Shown here one piece after another: positions 53,242-63,138 of a stretch of DNA of 64,000 bases (position 1 is the first letter of the stretch; the number at the start of each line of letters is the position of its first letter). The translations under genes were made by a program, and so were the position numbers. The stretch lies in assembly GCA_016194585.1 (NCBI GenBank), contig JACQBG010000026.1, positions 1-64,000 on the forward strand, given 5' to 3'. The stretch is from Gemmatimonadota bacterium. Its GTDB lineage: Bacteria > Gemmatimonadota > Gemmatimonadetes > Gemmatimonadales > Gemmatimonadaceae. The notes under the pieces are model-generated. The model was not told the origin of the DNA, ran no database searches, and worked only from the letters and a program-made list of their open reading frames with translations.

Positions 53242-56223
53242 TCAGAAGCCGACGTTGAGGCCGAGAGTGAACGTACGGGACGCGGGATACAGGTTGTTGT
53301 CGATACCGTTCACGCCCGCCGTCGGGTCGACTCCGGTGTAGCCTGTGATCGTGAAGACGTTCTGGATCGCGCCGTACACGCGGATGCTCTTGAACTCGCG
53401 CAGGTTCGGCAGGTTCTTGAACGTGTAGCCGGCCGAGATGTTGTCGAGACGCAGGAACGACGCGTTCTCGACGTACAGGTCGGAGAGGTACTGCGGCTGC
53501 GTGAACCCGTACTTCAGCGCCGACGTCTCGACGTTCACCGGCGCGACGCCGTTCGTGAGGCCGCGGTAGTTGCCGAAGTTCGACGCGATGTTGTTGTACG
53601 TGTAGTTGCCGAGGTACGCGCGCAGCGTCGCCGAGAAATCCCAGGCCTTGTACGACACCGTGCTCGTGTGCCCGATGATGAACTTCGGATCGGGGCTCTT
53701 GTACGCGACGCGGTCGGCCTGGTTGATCTGGCCGTCGCCGTTCTGGTCGACGTACATCTGGATATCCGTCGCGTTGCCGCCCACCGGCTTGCCATCGGCG
53801 CCGACCTTGTGGCGGTACACGAAGAACGAGTTCACCGGCTGGCCCGGCGTCAGCACCTGGATGTTGCTCCCCACGCCGCCCGAGATGGCGCCGGTGAGGA
53901 TCTGGTCGGAGCCATTCCCCGTGACCGAGAGCAGCTTGTTCTGGTTGCTCGAGAGCGCGAAGTTCGCGTCATAGCGCCAGTCCGACTTGCGGCCGTCGAG
54001 CACCACCCAGTTGATGCCGAGCTCGAAGCCCGTGTTCTGCATGCTGCCGATGTTCGTCGTGACGTAGTTCGAGAGGTTCGTGCCGGCGGCGACCGGGACG
54101 TAGAAGATGAGGTCCTTCGTCTTCTTCGTGTACCAGTCGATGGTGCCGGTGACGCGGTCGTTGAACAGGCCGTAGTCGAAGCCCACGTTCGTCGACGTCG
54201 TCTGCTCCCACTTGATGTTCGGGTCCACCGCGCTCGGGCGGATCGTGCTCACGTACTGGTTGCCGAACTGGTACTGCGCCTGCGGACCGCCGAACTGGTA
54301 CGTCGGGTCGAACAGGTAGTTGCCGATCGCCTGGTTGCCGTTCACGCCCCACGAGGCGCGGAGCTTCAGGTCGGAGAGCCACGACGTCTTGCCGAACCAC
54401 GGCTCCTCGATGAGGCGCCACGCGCCGGCCACGGACGGGAAGACACCCCACTGGTTGCCGGGGCCGAACCGCGACGAGCCGTCACGACGGATGCTCGCCG
54501 TGAGCAGCAGGCGGTCGTGCCACGTGTAGTTCGCGCGGCCGAAGAACGAGATCAGCTTGTTCTCGTCGACGTTGTACGAGCTCCCGTTGGTCTTCGCCGT
54601 GGGGATGCCGTACTGGCCGAGGAGGTTGGTCGCCAGGTTCTGCGCGTACAGGAACGCGTACGTGCCGTTCGACTGCTCGTACGAGTAGCCGGCCGTCATG
54701 TCGAACGCGTCGCCGGCCGTCTGGAGCTTCGGCGCCCAGTTGGCGAACGCCTCGAGCACCGTGCCGGACTTGTTGTTGTTGGAACGGTTCACGTAGCCGC
54801 CGCGTCCCGTCTTCGTGTCGGCGCCGGAGTTGCTCGGCGAGAAGTAGCCGCGCGTCGCGGCCGCGTAGTCATAGCCGAGCCGCGTCGTCGCCGAGAGCCC
54901 GCTGAGCCACGGCAGGTTGTACTTCGCCTCGAGGTTGCCGACGCTGCGGTACGTGTTGCCGTTGTCCGTCACCTGATTGAGGTCGGCCACCGGATTGTTC
55001 GGGGCGAGCGGATCGGTGAACTGGAAGAAGCTGCCGTCGGCGTTGCGGATCGGCGACGTGGGCGCCATCGCGATCGCGCTGCCGATGCCGCCGTTCGGCG
55101 TGTACTGGTCGTCTTCCTTGCTCCCCTTGATGTTCGCGCGGAACTCGAGCTTGTCGCCGAAGTAGTTGTCGCTGTACGTCAGCCCGAGGTTCACGCGGTG
55201 CACGTTCGAACCCAGCAGGATGCCGTCCTGGTTCAGATAGCCCAACGAGAGGCGGTAGTGCATGTCGTCCTTGCCGCCCGACATCGCGATATCCTGCTCC
55301 TGGCCACCCGATTGGTGCAGCATCGCGGCCAGCCAGTCGGTGTTGGCCCCGCCCAGCGCGGCGACCTTGCTCGGCGCGTACTGCGCCACCGCGGCCGCGA
55401 ACTGCGACGCGTTCATCATCTGCGGCTTGCGCACCACCGAGCTCGCCGAGTAGCTGCTGTTGTACGTCACCACGGGGGCGCCGGCCAACCCCGACTTCGT
55501 GGTGATGAGGATCACGCCGTTCGCGCCGCGCGATCCGTAGATCGCCGTCGCCGACGCGTCCTTGAGCACGCTCATGCTCTGGATGTCGCTCGGGTTCAGG
55601 AAGTTGAGCGGGTTGCGCCCCGACGTCACGTTGTCGAAGCCCACCGGCATCGGCACGCCGTCGACGACGATCAGCGGCTCGTTGCTGGCGTTCACCGACG
55701 TGCCGCCGCGGATGCGGATCGCGATCCCGCCGCCCGGCTCGTTGTTGTCGACCACCTGCACGCCCGGCACCTTCGCCTGGATCAGCTGCTCCGGGCTCAC
55801 GATGCGGCCGACGTTGAAGTCCTTCTCGGTCACGTTGTCGACGACGCCCGTGCGATCGCGCTGCTCGACCTTGCCATAACCGACAACGACGACCCCGCTG
55901 AGCTGGATCGTCGTCTGTTTGAGAGTGAAATCGACGTTGGTGACACCGTTCGCCGCCACGACCACGTTGCTGGCCGAATCCGGGGCGAAGCCGATGCGGC
56001 TCGCCTTCAGCCGATACGTGCCCGGCGCGATGTCGATGCTATAGCGACCATCATCGCGGGTGATCGTGCCCTGTCGGCCACCGATGACGATGACCGCGGC
56101 GCCAGCGATCGGTACGTTACCGTCGGACGAGCGCACGGTGCCGGTGATTCGCGCGTCTTGCGCAAGCGCCGGTCCGCTCGCGCAGATGAGTGCAAGGACT
56201 GCTAGGACTCCGGTCCGCCGCAT
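53242..56223 (-). CDS. susC: SusC/RagA-family TonB-dependent transporter (993 aa)
   Basis: Signal peptide (TGVLAVLALICASGPALAQ); carboxypeptidase-D-like domain (ITGTVRSSDGNVPIAGAAVIV to about 95); plug domain starting VVVVGYGKVEQRDRTGVV with LIQAKVPGVQVVDNNEPGGGIAIRIRGGTSVNASNEPLIVVDGVPMP and VLKDASATAIYGSRGANGVILITTKSG; 22-strand barrel ending TFTLGLNVGF. AGGAG lies 8 nt before ATG 56223. First gene of a tightly packed operon with susD, amylase, GH97 and glycosidase. Confidence 0.95.
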   Translation of the reverse strand: MRRTGVLAVLALICASGPALAQDARITGTVRSSDGNVPIAGAAVIVIGGRQGTITRDDGRYSIDIAPGTYRLKASRIGFAPDSASNVVVAANGVTNVDFTLKQTTIQLSGVVVVGYGKVEQRDRTGVVDNVTEKDFNVGRIVSPEQLIQAKVPGVQVVDNNEPGGGIAIRIRGGTSVNASNEPLIVVDGVPMPVGFDNVTSGRNPLNFLNPSDIQSMSVLKDASATAIYGSRGANGVILITTKSGLAGAPVVTYNSSYSASSVVRKPQMMNASQFAAAVAQYAPSKVAALGGANTDWLAAMLHQSGGQEQDIAMSGGKDDMHYRLSLGYLNQDGILLGSNVHRVNLGLTYSDNYFGDKLEFRANIKGSKEDDQYTPNGGIGSAIAMAPTSPIRNADGSFFQFTDPLAPNNPVADLNQVTDNGNTYRSVGNLEAKYNLPWLSGLSATTRLGYDYAAATRGYFSPSNSGADTKTGRGGYVNRSNNNKSGTVLEAFANWAPKLQTAGDAFDMTAGYSYEQSNGTYAFLYAQNLATNLLGQYGIPTAKTNGSSYNVDENKLISFFGRANYTWHDRLLLTASIRRDGSSRFGPGNQWGVFPSVAGAWRLIEEPWFGKTSWLSDLKLRASWGVNGNQAIGNYLFDPTYQFGGPQAQYQFGNQYVSTIRPSAVDPNIKWEQTTSTNVGFDYGLFNDRVTGTIDWYTKKTKDLIFYVPVAAGTNLSNYVTTNIGSMQNTGFELGINWVVLDGRKSDWRYDANFALSSNQNKLLSVTGNGSDQILTGAISGGVGSNIQVLTPGQPVNSFFVYRHKVGADGKPVGGNATDIQMYVDQNGDGQINQADRVAYKSPDPKFIIGHTSTVSYKAWDFSATLRAYLGNYTYNNIASNFGNYRGLTNGVAPVNVETSALKYGFTQPQYLSDLYVENASFLRLDNISAGYTFKNLPNLREFKSIRVYGAIQNVFTITGYTGVDPTAGVNGIDNNLYPASRTFTLGLNVGF

Positions 56224-56335
56224 GTTGCGAACTCCTGGGGATGATGGATGAGGAAGAGCTTCATCGCCCCCCGGCGGCTTCAGCGCAGCTTCGACGCCAC
56301 AGACGCTACATATATAAAGGAAAGGGGGGTTCTCG

Positions 56336-56364
56336 ATAATTCTCCGTTGAACTACCCATGTCAA
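56336..56364 (-). promoter_or_regulatory. candidate promoter of the sus operon
   Basis: On the minus strand TTGACA (56364-56359) is followed after 17 nt by AATTAT (56341-56336). This leaves a leader of about 105 nt before susC, which contains an AT-rich TATATA at about 56310 that could be a second -10. Nothing else is recognised in 56224-56467, and no Bacteroidota-type TTTG/TAnnTTTG promoter was seen. Confidence 0.5.
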
Positions 56365-56467
56365 GGTTGCGTCAGTTCGTAACTTCCCCTGCCAACGGCA
56401 CTTCCCCGCGCAAAAACCACGCAATTCGGGGGCGGTCGAGCGCCGGCCGCTCCACCCGGAGCGCTTC

Positions 56468-56857
56468 GTGATCAGCCTAGTAACCATCGTCGATCCCGAC
56501 TACGACGAGGCCATCGCCCACTTCACCGAAGCCCTCGGCTTCACCCTCGTCGAGGACCGGCCGGTGAGCCCGGCCAAGCGGTGGGTCGTGGTCCGCCCGG
56601 CTGCCAGTGCCGGAGGCGCGAGCGTCCTCCTCGCCAAGGGGGCGAACGAGCTCCAGCGCAGCCGCGTGGGGAGCCAGACCGGCGACCGCGTCGCCTTCTT
56701 CTTGGAAACATATGATTTCGACGAGTCGGTGGCCCGGATGCGCCGCCACGGGGTCGAATTCCTCGAGGAACCCCGAACCGAGGTGTTCGGCAGGGTCGTC
56801 CAGTTCCGCGACCGGTACGGCAACAGGTGGGACCTCATTCAAAGATCGACCCCCTGA
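56468..56857 (+). CDS. VOC family protein (129 aa)
   Basis: Single glyoxalase-like module: SLVTIVDPDYDEAIAHFTEALGFTLVED, RWVVVRPAASAGGASVLLAKG, VAFFLETYDFDESVARMRRHGVEFLEEPRTEVFGRVVQFRDRYGNRWDLIQ. The pattern is common among VOC proteins annotated as lactoylglutathione lyase-like without proof. GTG 56468 start. Divergent from susC but no functional link is evident. Confidence 0.87.
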   Translation: MISLVTIVDPDYDEAIAHFTEALGFTLVEDRPVSPAKRWVVVRPAASAGGASVLLAKGANELQRSRVGSQTGDRVAFFLETYDFDESVARMRRHGVEFLEEPRTEVFGRVVQFRDRYGNRWDLIQRSTP

Positions 56858-56999
56858 TCCGTTCGGCGCCCGACGCGCAACGGGCAGACCGTCCCGAACG
56901 ACGCGTGCGTGGAACGTCTCTCGCCAAGGCCTGACCGGCGAACCATATTCACGACAGTCGGTTACCTAACCGGCGCGACCCGCACCTGGAAGGCGGCAC

Positions 57000-59612
57000 G
57001 TGGCTGAATCCCCCGAGCAACTCGCAGCGATCCTCAGCGACCGCTATCGGGTCGAGCGCCAACTCGGCCAGGGCGGCATGGCGACGGTCTATCTCGCCGA
57101 CGACCTGAAACTCGAACGCCAGGTGGCGCTCAAGGTGCTCCGCCCTGAACTGGGCGCCGTGCTCGGCACCGAGCGGTTCCTCGCCGAGGTCAAGATCACG
57201 GCCCGGCTCGACCATCCGCACATCCTCACGCTCATCGACTCCGGCGTCGCCGGCGGACTGCTGTACTACGTGCTTCCGTACGTGCGCGGCGAGTCGCTGC
57301 GCGACCTGCTCGACCGCGAGCAGCAGCTGGGCATCGAGCAGGCGCTCACGATCACCAAGCACGTGGCGAGCGCGCTCGACTATGCGCACCGGCAGGGGGT
57401 GGTGCACCGCGACATCAAGCCCGAGAACATCCTGTTGCAGGAAGGGGAGGCGATGCTGGCGGACTTCGGCATCGCGCTCGCCGTGCAGGAATCGGGCGGC
57501 AACCGGCTCACCGAGACGGGACTCTCGCTTGGCACGCCGCAGTACATGAGCCCCGAGCAGGCCACGGGCGACCGCGATCTCGACGCGCGCAGCGACGTGT
57601 ACTCGCTCGCGGCCGTGCTGTACGAGATGCTCGTCGGCGATCCGCCGATGCAGGGGAAGACGGTGCAGGCGGTGATCGCGAAGCTGCTCACCGAGCAGCC
57701 GACGCACATCCGCACGGTGCGGCCGACGGTGAGCGAAGCGATCGATGCCGCGGTGCAGAAGGCGCTCTCGAAGGTGCCCGCCGACCGCTTCGCGAGCGCC
57801 GGCGACTTCATGCGGGCGCTCGAAGCCGCGCCGGTCGCGCCGGTGTCGGCGACCGGGGCGATGGCCGCTGCGCAGCCGCGCCCGCGCTCGCGCGCGCTCT
57901 GGGCGGCGGGTGCCGTCGGCGCGATCGCGGCGGTGAGCGCCATCGTGATACTCGGCGCCAAGGGGAAGTTCGGCGGCGAGAGCACGTCGGCCGCGCTGCG
58001 CGACCGCACACAGCTCACGTTCACGGGGAAGATCTACTCGCCGACGCTCTCGGCCGACGGCAAGCAGCTCGCCTACTTCACGAAATCGTGTCGTGGCGCG
58101 GACTGCAGCTATTCGGTGGACGTGCAGGACGTGGGGAGCACGGTCACGCGCCACATCCTCGAGGGGGTAACGACCGCGAACGGGCTCGAGTGGAGCCCCG
58201 ACCGCCGCAACCTGCTCATCGGCGGACTGGTCGGCGGGCGTGCGGGATCGTTCATCGTCTCCGCGCTGGGCGGGCCGGCGAACTTCCTCACCCCCGGCCT
58301 CGCGACGTTCTATGCGGGAGGGGATTCCCTCCTGCTCGCGCCCGCGTTCAAGCCCGACAGTTCGTTCGTCGTGCGCATCGCCGGGCTCACCGGCGCGGTG
58401 CGCGACAGCATCCGCATCCCGGGGCCGGGCATCGGTGTCGCGGCGCTCGCTTCGGTGCCGGGCACGACGCGCATCGTCACGATGGTGGTCCAGCCGCCGC
58501 ACGGACTCTGGCAGGTGCTCGACCGCGACGGGAAGGTGACCGACAAGCTCCTCAACTCCTGCACCTGCGGCGGCACCGCGGCGCACGACGCGATCTGGAT
58601 GACGCGCGCCGGTCCGACCGCGGCCGAAGCCGTGGTGCGCGTGGCGCTCGACCCGAACAGCGGCAAGCTCGCGTCGCGGCAGGACACGATCTACAGCGGA
58701 CGGTTCACGAATCTCTCGGTCACCGCCGACGGCACGCAGATGGCCGTCGACGACGGCAGCACGAGCTACTCCGAGGTCGCGGGCGGGCTCCCCGAACTGC
58801 TGAAGGGAGCGATGCCTGGCGGCGCGCCGCTGATGCAGGGATCGACGTCGATGAGCGGGGTCGTCTCGCCGGATGGCGGCCGCATCCTGATGATCCGCGT
58901 CGTGCCGGGCGCGAACGGCGCCGACGAACTGCGCTACTCGGTGACGCCGTTCGGCGGTGGCGCCGAGACGCCCGTGAACGTGAGCGGACGCGCGCGCGGC
59001 GCGGTGTGGGTGGATTCGGTCACGTTGCTCACCGCGGCGCTGTCGCCCAAGGGGACGCGGCTCGCGCTCATCGACGTGCGCAGTGGCGCCACCGGGCGTT
59101 CGCTCGAGCTCCCGGACTCCACGCGCGTGCGCGCCACGGCGCTCCCCGACGGATGGGCGTGGATCCCCAAGAACCGCGATCGCATCATCGTCGAGCAGAA
59201 CGGCCAACGCCATGAGATCGCCAAGCCGGCGTGGTACGACGCGCTGAACGAGGTGCGCGCTTCCGCCGATGGATCGAAGCTGCTCTTCTCGGGGTGGGGG
59301 TCGCCGACGAGCGACACACTGCGCGTCGACGTCGTGCCCGTGGCCGGTGGCGCGTCGACGCGGTGGTTCTCGAGCTTCGGCGACCATGTCGTCGCGACGT
59401 GGCTCGCCGACGGCGCGATCGCCGTGCAGCTCTGGTCGCGCCCCGAGGCGGTCACGTTGCTGAAGGTCACGGGACCCGGGCAGGCGCAGACGCTGGGCAC
59501 CGTGCCGCGTCCCTCGGAGGAACTCTCCGTGTCGGCCGACCTCAAGCGGGCGACGCTCGGCTGGGAAGAGTACCGCGGCGACGCGTGGATGTATCGCGTC
59601 GTGAAACCGTAG
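57000..59612 (+). CDS. transmembrane Ser/Thr protein kinase with beta-propeller sensor (870 aa)
   Basis: N-terminal PknB-type kinase about residues 15-275: LGQGGMATVYLADD (P-loop), VALKVL (Lys45), VVHRDIKPENIL (catalytic Asp138), LADFGIAL (Asp155), GTPQYMSPEQ. A single membrane helix at about 299-321 (LWAAGAVGAIAAVSAIVILGA) leads to a 550-residue extracytoplasmic TolB/WD40-like propeller (YSPTLSADGKQLAYF, VSPDGGRILMIRVVPG). GTG start with GGAAGG upstream. Likely senses an envelope signal and phosphorylates cytoplasmic targets. Confidence 0.92.
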   Translation: MAESPEQLAAILSDRYRVERQLGQGGMATVYLADDLKLERQVALKVLRPELGAVLGTERFLAEVKITARLDHPHILTLIDSGVAGGLLYYVLPYVRGESLRDLLDREQQLGIEQALTITKHVASALDYAHRQGVVHRDIKPENILLQEGEAMLADFGIALAVQESGGNRLTETGLSLGTPQYMSPEQATGDRDLDARSDVYSLAAVLYEMLVGDPPMQGKTVQAVIAKLLTEQPTHIRTVRPTVSEAIDAAVQKALSKVPADRFASAGDFMRALEAAPVAPVSATGAMAAAQPRPRSRALWAAGAVGAIAAVSAIVILGAKGKFGGESTSAALRDRTQLTFTGKIYSPTLSADGKQLAYFTKSCRGADCSYSVDVQDVGSTVTRHILEGVTTANGLEWSPDRRNLLIGGLVGGRAGSFIVSALGGPANFLTPGLATFYAGGDSLLLAPAFKPDSSFVVRIAGLTGAVRDSIRIPGPGIGVAALASVPGTTRIVTMVVQPPHGLWQVLDRDGKVTDKLLNSCTCGGTAAHDAIWMTRAGPTAAEAVVRVALDPNSGKLASRQDTIYSGRFTNLSVTADGTQMAVDDGSTSYSEVAGGLPELLKGAMPGGAPLMQGSTSMSGVVSPDGGRILMIRVVPGANGADELRYSVTPFGGGAETPVNVSGRARGAVWVDSVTLLTAALSPKGTRLALIDVRSGATGRSLELPDSTRVRATALPDGWAWIPKNRDRIIVEQNGQRHEIAKPAWYDALNEVRASADGSKLLFSGWGSPTSDTLRVDVVPVAGGASTRWFSSFGDHVVATWLADGAIAVQLWSRPEAVTLLKVTGPGQAQTLGTVPRPSEELSVSADLKRATLGWEEYRGDAWMYRVVKP

Positions 59613-59784
59613 CCGTCGCGGCGCCGTTGGAACAGGCACGACGACCGCGCCACGGCGTGATCGACCGGTCGCCATGATGTCCGTCCCGCCGGCGCGACGA
59701 CGCGCGAGATAGATCCATCTAACGTCCGCCCCAGGCACTCCGTAGATATCGCAGTCCGTCCGACCTCCTCAGGAGCCATCCGTC

Positions 59785-62700
59785 ATGTCGAAGCGCCTGC
59801 ACGCGCTCGTCACCCGCGCGCGCGCGAGCCTCGCGTTCGCGTCGTTGCTGTTCCTCGCCGCCGCGACGCCGATCCCCCCCGATCCGTTCTCGGGGTTGGT
59901 GTGGCGCAACGTCGGTCCCTTCCGGGGCGGGCGAGTGTCCTCCGCCTCGGGCGCCATCGGCGAACCGGGCACGTACTATGCCGGGTTCCCGTCCGCGGGC
60001 GTGTGGAAGACGACGAGCGCCGGGGAGACGTGGTACCCGGTGTTCGATTCCGTGAAGGACGTGTCGTCGGTCGGCTCGGTGGAGGTGGCGCCGTCGAACG
60101 CGAACGTGGTCTACGTCGGCACGGGCGATCAGGTGACGGGCGGCGTCATCAACGAGGGGAACGGCGCCTACAAGTCGACGGACGCCGGCAAGACGTGGCG
60201 GCACATCGGACTCGTCGCCACCAAGCAGATCCCGTCGATCGTCGTCGACCCGCGCAACGCCGACGTGGTGCTCGTCGCGGCGCAGGGCGACCTGCACGCG
60301 AAGAGCGATGCGCGCGGCGTGTTCCGCAGCACCGACGGTGGCGCGAGTTGGACGAAGACGCTCTACGTGAACGACTCGACCGGCGTGCAGAAGCTCGCCA
60401 TCGCGTACGACCGTCCCGACGTCGTCTATGCGACGACGGTGCTGCATTACGTGGCGCCGCCGCCGCCGAGCGGCATCGCGCCGCAGGGCGGTCGCGGCGG
60501 CGGACCCGGACAGGCCGCGCCGAGCGCGACGATGGTGTACAAGTCGACCGACGGTGGCGTGACCTGGAAGCAGCTCGCCGGCGGCGGGCTCCCCCGGCTC
60601 GCCGGGCGCACGTCGATCGCGGTGGCGATGAACACGGAGGCGCAGCGCGTCTACCTCATCACGAACAGCGGGTTGTTCCGCTCGGATGACGGCGGCACGA
60701 CGTGGCGGCAGATGGATGCGGCCGACCCGCGCGTGCGCAACGGACAGGGCGGCTACAACTGCGGCGTGTTCGTCGATCCGAAGAACCCCGACGTCGTCTA
60801 CACGTTCAACACCGCCGCGTACAAGTCGACGGACGGCGGCAACACGTTCACCGGATTCAAGGGGGCGCCCGGCGGCGACGACCCGCAAGCGCATTGGATC
60901 GATCCCACGAACGGCCAGCGCATCATGCTCGGCTACGACCAGGGCGCGATCGTCTCCCTCGATGGCGGCGCGACCTGGAGTTCGTGGTACAACCAGTCGA
61001 CCGAGCAGGTGTACCACATCTCCACCGACAACACCTTCCCGTACTGGATCTACGCCACGCAGCAGGACGCCGGCGCGATCCGCACGCGCAGTCGCGGCAA
61101 CCTTGGCGCCGTCACGCCGATGGACTGGAACCCGGTGAACGGCTGGGAGTGGGGGACGATCGTGCCCGACCCGCTCAACCCGAACATCGTGTACTCGAGC
61201 GGCAACGGCATCAATAAGATCAGTTATCCGAGCGAGCAGTGGATCTCGGTGAGTCCGGCGACCAACTCCGAGCTGCGGCTGCGCACGACCTCGTCGCAGC
61301 CGCTCGTGTGGGCGCCGTGGAACCAGCACGAGCTCATCACGGGGTTCCAGTTCGTGATGTCGACGATCGACGGCGGCGCGCACTGGAAGAAGCTCAGCCC
61401 AGACCTCGGCTATCCGAACGGGGTGAAGCCGCCCGCCGACACGGCGACTCCCGCTCCCGGCGCGGTGCCCGGCGGCGCGATCGAGGCGATCGCCGCGTCG
61501 CCGGTCGGCCGCGGGACGATCTGGGCCGGCACGAACAACGGGTTGATCAAGGTCACGAGGGACAACGGCGTGACGTGGGATGACGTGTCGATCCCCGGCC
61601 TCCCGTTCGCGGCGCGCGCGCTCGTCGAGGGGCTCGACGTGTCGCCGACGGTCGCCGGCGAGGCGTACGCGGCGGTGGACCTGCTGCGCACGGGCGATTA
61701 CGCGCCGTATCTCTACCGGACGCGTGACTTCGGCAAGACGTGGACGAAGATCACCACCGGCCTCGCCACCGGCGAGCCGAACGGCAGCACGGTGCGCGTC
61801 GTGCGCGCCGACCCCAAGCGGGCGGGGCTGATCTACGCCGGCACCGAGAGCGGGATGTACGTCTCGTTCGACGATGGCGACACGTGGCAGTCGCTGCAGC
61901 GAAACCTGCCGCTCACGTCGTACCGCGCGATCGTGTTCCAGGGGAACGACATCGTCGTGGGCACCTACGGCCGCGGCATCTGGGTGCTCGACGGCGGTGC
62001 CGTGCTGCGACAGATGACGCCCGCCATCGCGGCGGAACCGGTGCACCTGTTCAAGCCCGACCCGACCGTGCGCGTGCGACGGAACGTCGGCTACAACACG
62101 CCGTTCCCGCCCGAGGTCCCGCACGCGCTGAATCCGCCCGACGGGATGATCGTGTTCTACGCGCTGAGCGCGAAGCCGTCGGCGGAAGTCACGCTCGACG
62201 TGCTCGACTCCGCGGGCACGCTCGTGCGTCATCTCTCGAGCATCGCCAAAGCACCGGTGAAGGAGGCGGCGACGCCGCCGCATCCGAATTTCTGGGTGGC
62301 GCCCCCCGAGGCGCTCCCCGCGGCGGCCGGGCTGAATCGCGCGACGTGGGATCTGCGGCACGAGGCGCCGCCCGCCTTCACCCACACGTTCGAGATCAAC
62401 GCGAACCCCGGCCTCACGCCGCCGTCGCCCGAAGGCGCGCTGGTCGCGCCGGGTACGTACACGCTCAAGCTCACGGTCGACGGCAAGAGCTACACGCAGA
62501 AGGCGACCGTGGTGAACGACCCGCGTTCGCCCGCGTCGCTCGCCGACGTGCGCGCGCAGCACGCGCTGCTCGTGCGCATCCAGGCGGGCATCAACACGGC
62601 ATGGGACGGCTACCAGCAGGTCGCGGCGATGCGCACGACGCTCGCCGCCGCGATGCCCGCCGACTCGGCGTCGGAGATGGGGAAGGCGATCGCGGTGTTC

Positions 62701-63024
62701 CGCGCGAAGCTCGACAGCGTGGGCGGCAACGCGACCGGCGGGCGGGGATTCGGCGGTCGTTTCGGCGGGGCGGCTCCGCCACCGACGTTCCTCTCGTTGC
62801 ACGGGCGGTTCGTGCAGCAACTCGGCACGCAGGAGAACGGCGACCTCGCGCCGACGGCGTCGATGCAGCAGGGCTACGCGGCGGCGTGCCGCGATCTCAC
62901 GAAGGCCGTGGCCCGGTGGCGCGCCATCAATGCCTCGGATCTCAACGCGCTGAACGCCGCGCTGACGAAGGGAGGACGCCCGACGGTGACCGCGGCGGCG
63001 GTGGTCGCGGTGCCCAAGTGTTGA
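59785..63024 (+). CDS. exported BNR-repeat (VPS10/sortilin-like) protein (1079 aa)
   Basis: Hydrophobic leader (ASLAFASLLFLAAATPI), then LVWRNVGPFRGGRVSSASGA and repeated Asp-box/BNR blades (YKSTDAGKTWRHIG, FRSTDGGASWTKTL, YKSTDGGVTWKQLA, FRSDDGGTTWRQMD, YKSTDGGNTFTGF, TRDFGKTWTKI, VSFDDGDTWQSL), forming one or two large propellers. The last 350 residues hold a beta domain and a helical stretch. Similar proteins are expanded in Gemmatimonadota and Acidobacteriota. Despite frequent glycosyl hydrolase labels, no catalytic set is evident; a binding or peptidase-partner role is possible. Confidence 0.85.
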   Translation: MSKRLHALVTRARASLAFASLLFLAAATPIPPDPFSGLVWRNVGPFRGGRVSSASGAIGEPGTYYAGFPSAGVWKTTSAGETWYPVFDSVKDVSSVGSVEVAPSNANVVYVGTGDQVTGGVINEGNGAYKSTDAGKTWRHIGLVATKQIPSIVVDPRNADVVLVAAQGDLHAKSDARGVFRSTDGGASWTKTLYVNDSTGVQKLAIAYDRPDVVYATTVLHYVAPPPPSGIAPQGGRGGGPGQAAPSATMVYKSTDGGVTWKQLAGGGLPRLAGRTSIAVAMNTEAQRVYLITNSGLFRSDDGGTTWRQMDAADPRVRNGQGGYNCGVFVDPKNPDVVYTFNTAAYKSTDGGNTFTGFKGAPGGDDPQAHWIDPTNGQRIMLGYDQGAIVSLDGGATWSSWYNQSTEQVYHISTDNTFPYWIYATQQDAGAIRTRSRGNLGAVTPMDWNPVNGWEWGTIVPDPLNPNIVYSSGNGINKISYPSEQWISVSPATNSELRLRTTSSQPLVWAPWNQHELITGFQFVMSTIDGGAHWKKLSPDLGYPNGVKPPADTATPAPGAVPGGAIEAIAASPVGRGTIWAGTNNGLIKVTRDNGVTWDDVSIPGLPFAARALVEGLDVSPTVAGEAYAAVDLLRTGDYAPYLYRTRDFGKTWTKITTGLATGEPNGSTVRVVRADPKRAGLIYAGTESGMYVSFDDGDTWQSLQRNLPLTSYRAIVFQGNDIVVGTYGRGIWVLDGGAVLRQMTPAIAAEPVHLFKPDPTVRVRRNVGYNTPFPPEVPHALNPPDGMIVFYALSAKPSAEVTLDVLDSAGTLVRHLSSIAKAPVKEAATPPHPNFWVAPPEALPAAAGLNRATWDLRHEAPPAFTHTFEINANPGLTPPSPEGALVAPGTYTLKLTVDGKSYTQKATVVNDPRSPASLADVRAQHALLVRIQAGINTAWDGYQQVAAMRTTLAAAMPADSASEMGKAIAVFRAKLDSVGGNATGGRGFGGRFGGAAPPPTFLSLHGRFVQQLGTQENGDLAPTASMQQGYAAACRDLTKAVARWRAINASDLNALNAALTKGGRPTVTAAAVVAVPKC

Positions 63025-63084
63025 TGGCGCTTGCGAGGTACGAAGGGTAAACACCGACGTTGCACGGGGTTACTTCGGGAGACG

Positions 63085-63118
63085 CGTCACGGTCATCGGC
63101 CGCATGGTGATCGTGACG
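63085..63118. repeat. imperfect inverted repeat upstream of the cytochrome gene
   Basis: CGTCACGGTCATC (63085-63097) and GGTGATCGTGACG (63106-63118) pair at 11 of 13 positions around an 8-nt loop, 61 nt after the BNR gene and 20 nt before the cytochrome ATG. Terminator of the former or operator of the latter; not decidable by eye. Confidence 0.45.
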
Positions 63119-63138
63119 GTGTCTTCGACGGAGGACCC

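Noticed and set aside
53182-56205. 1007-codon open frame antisense to susC
   Set aside because: Shadow of a well-supported TonB-dependent transporter; no recognisable protein features.
59719-63054. 1111-codon open frame antisense to the BNR-repeat gene
   Set aside because: Same GC-driven shadow; composition is Arg/Val-rich and repetitive, with no start or ribosome site supporting it.
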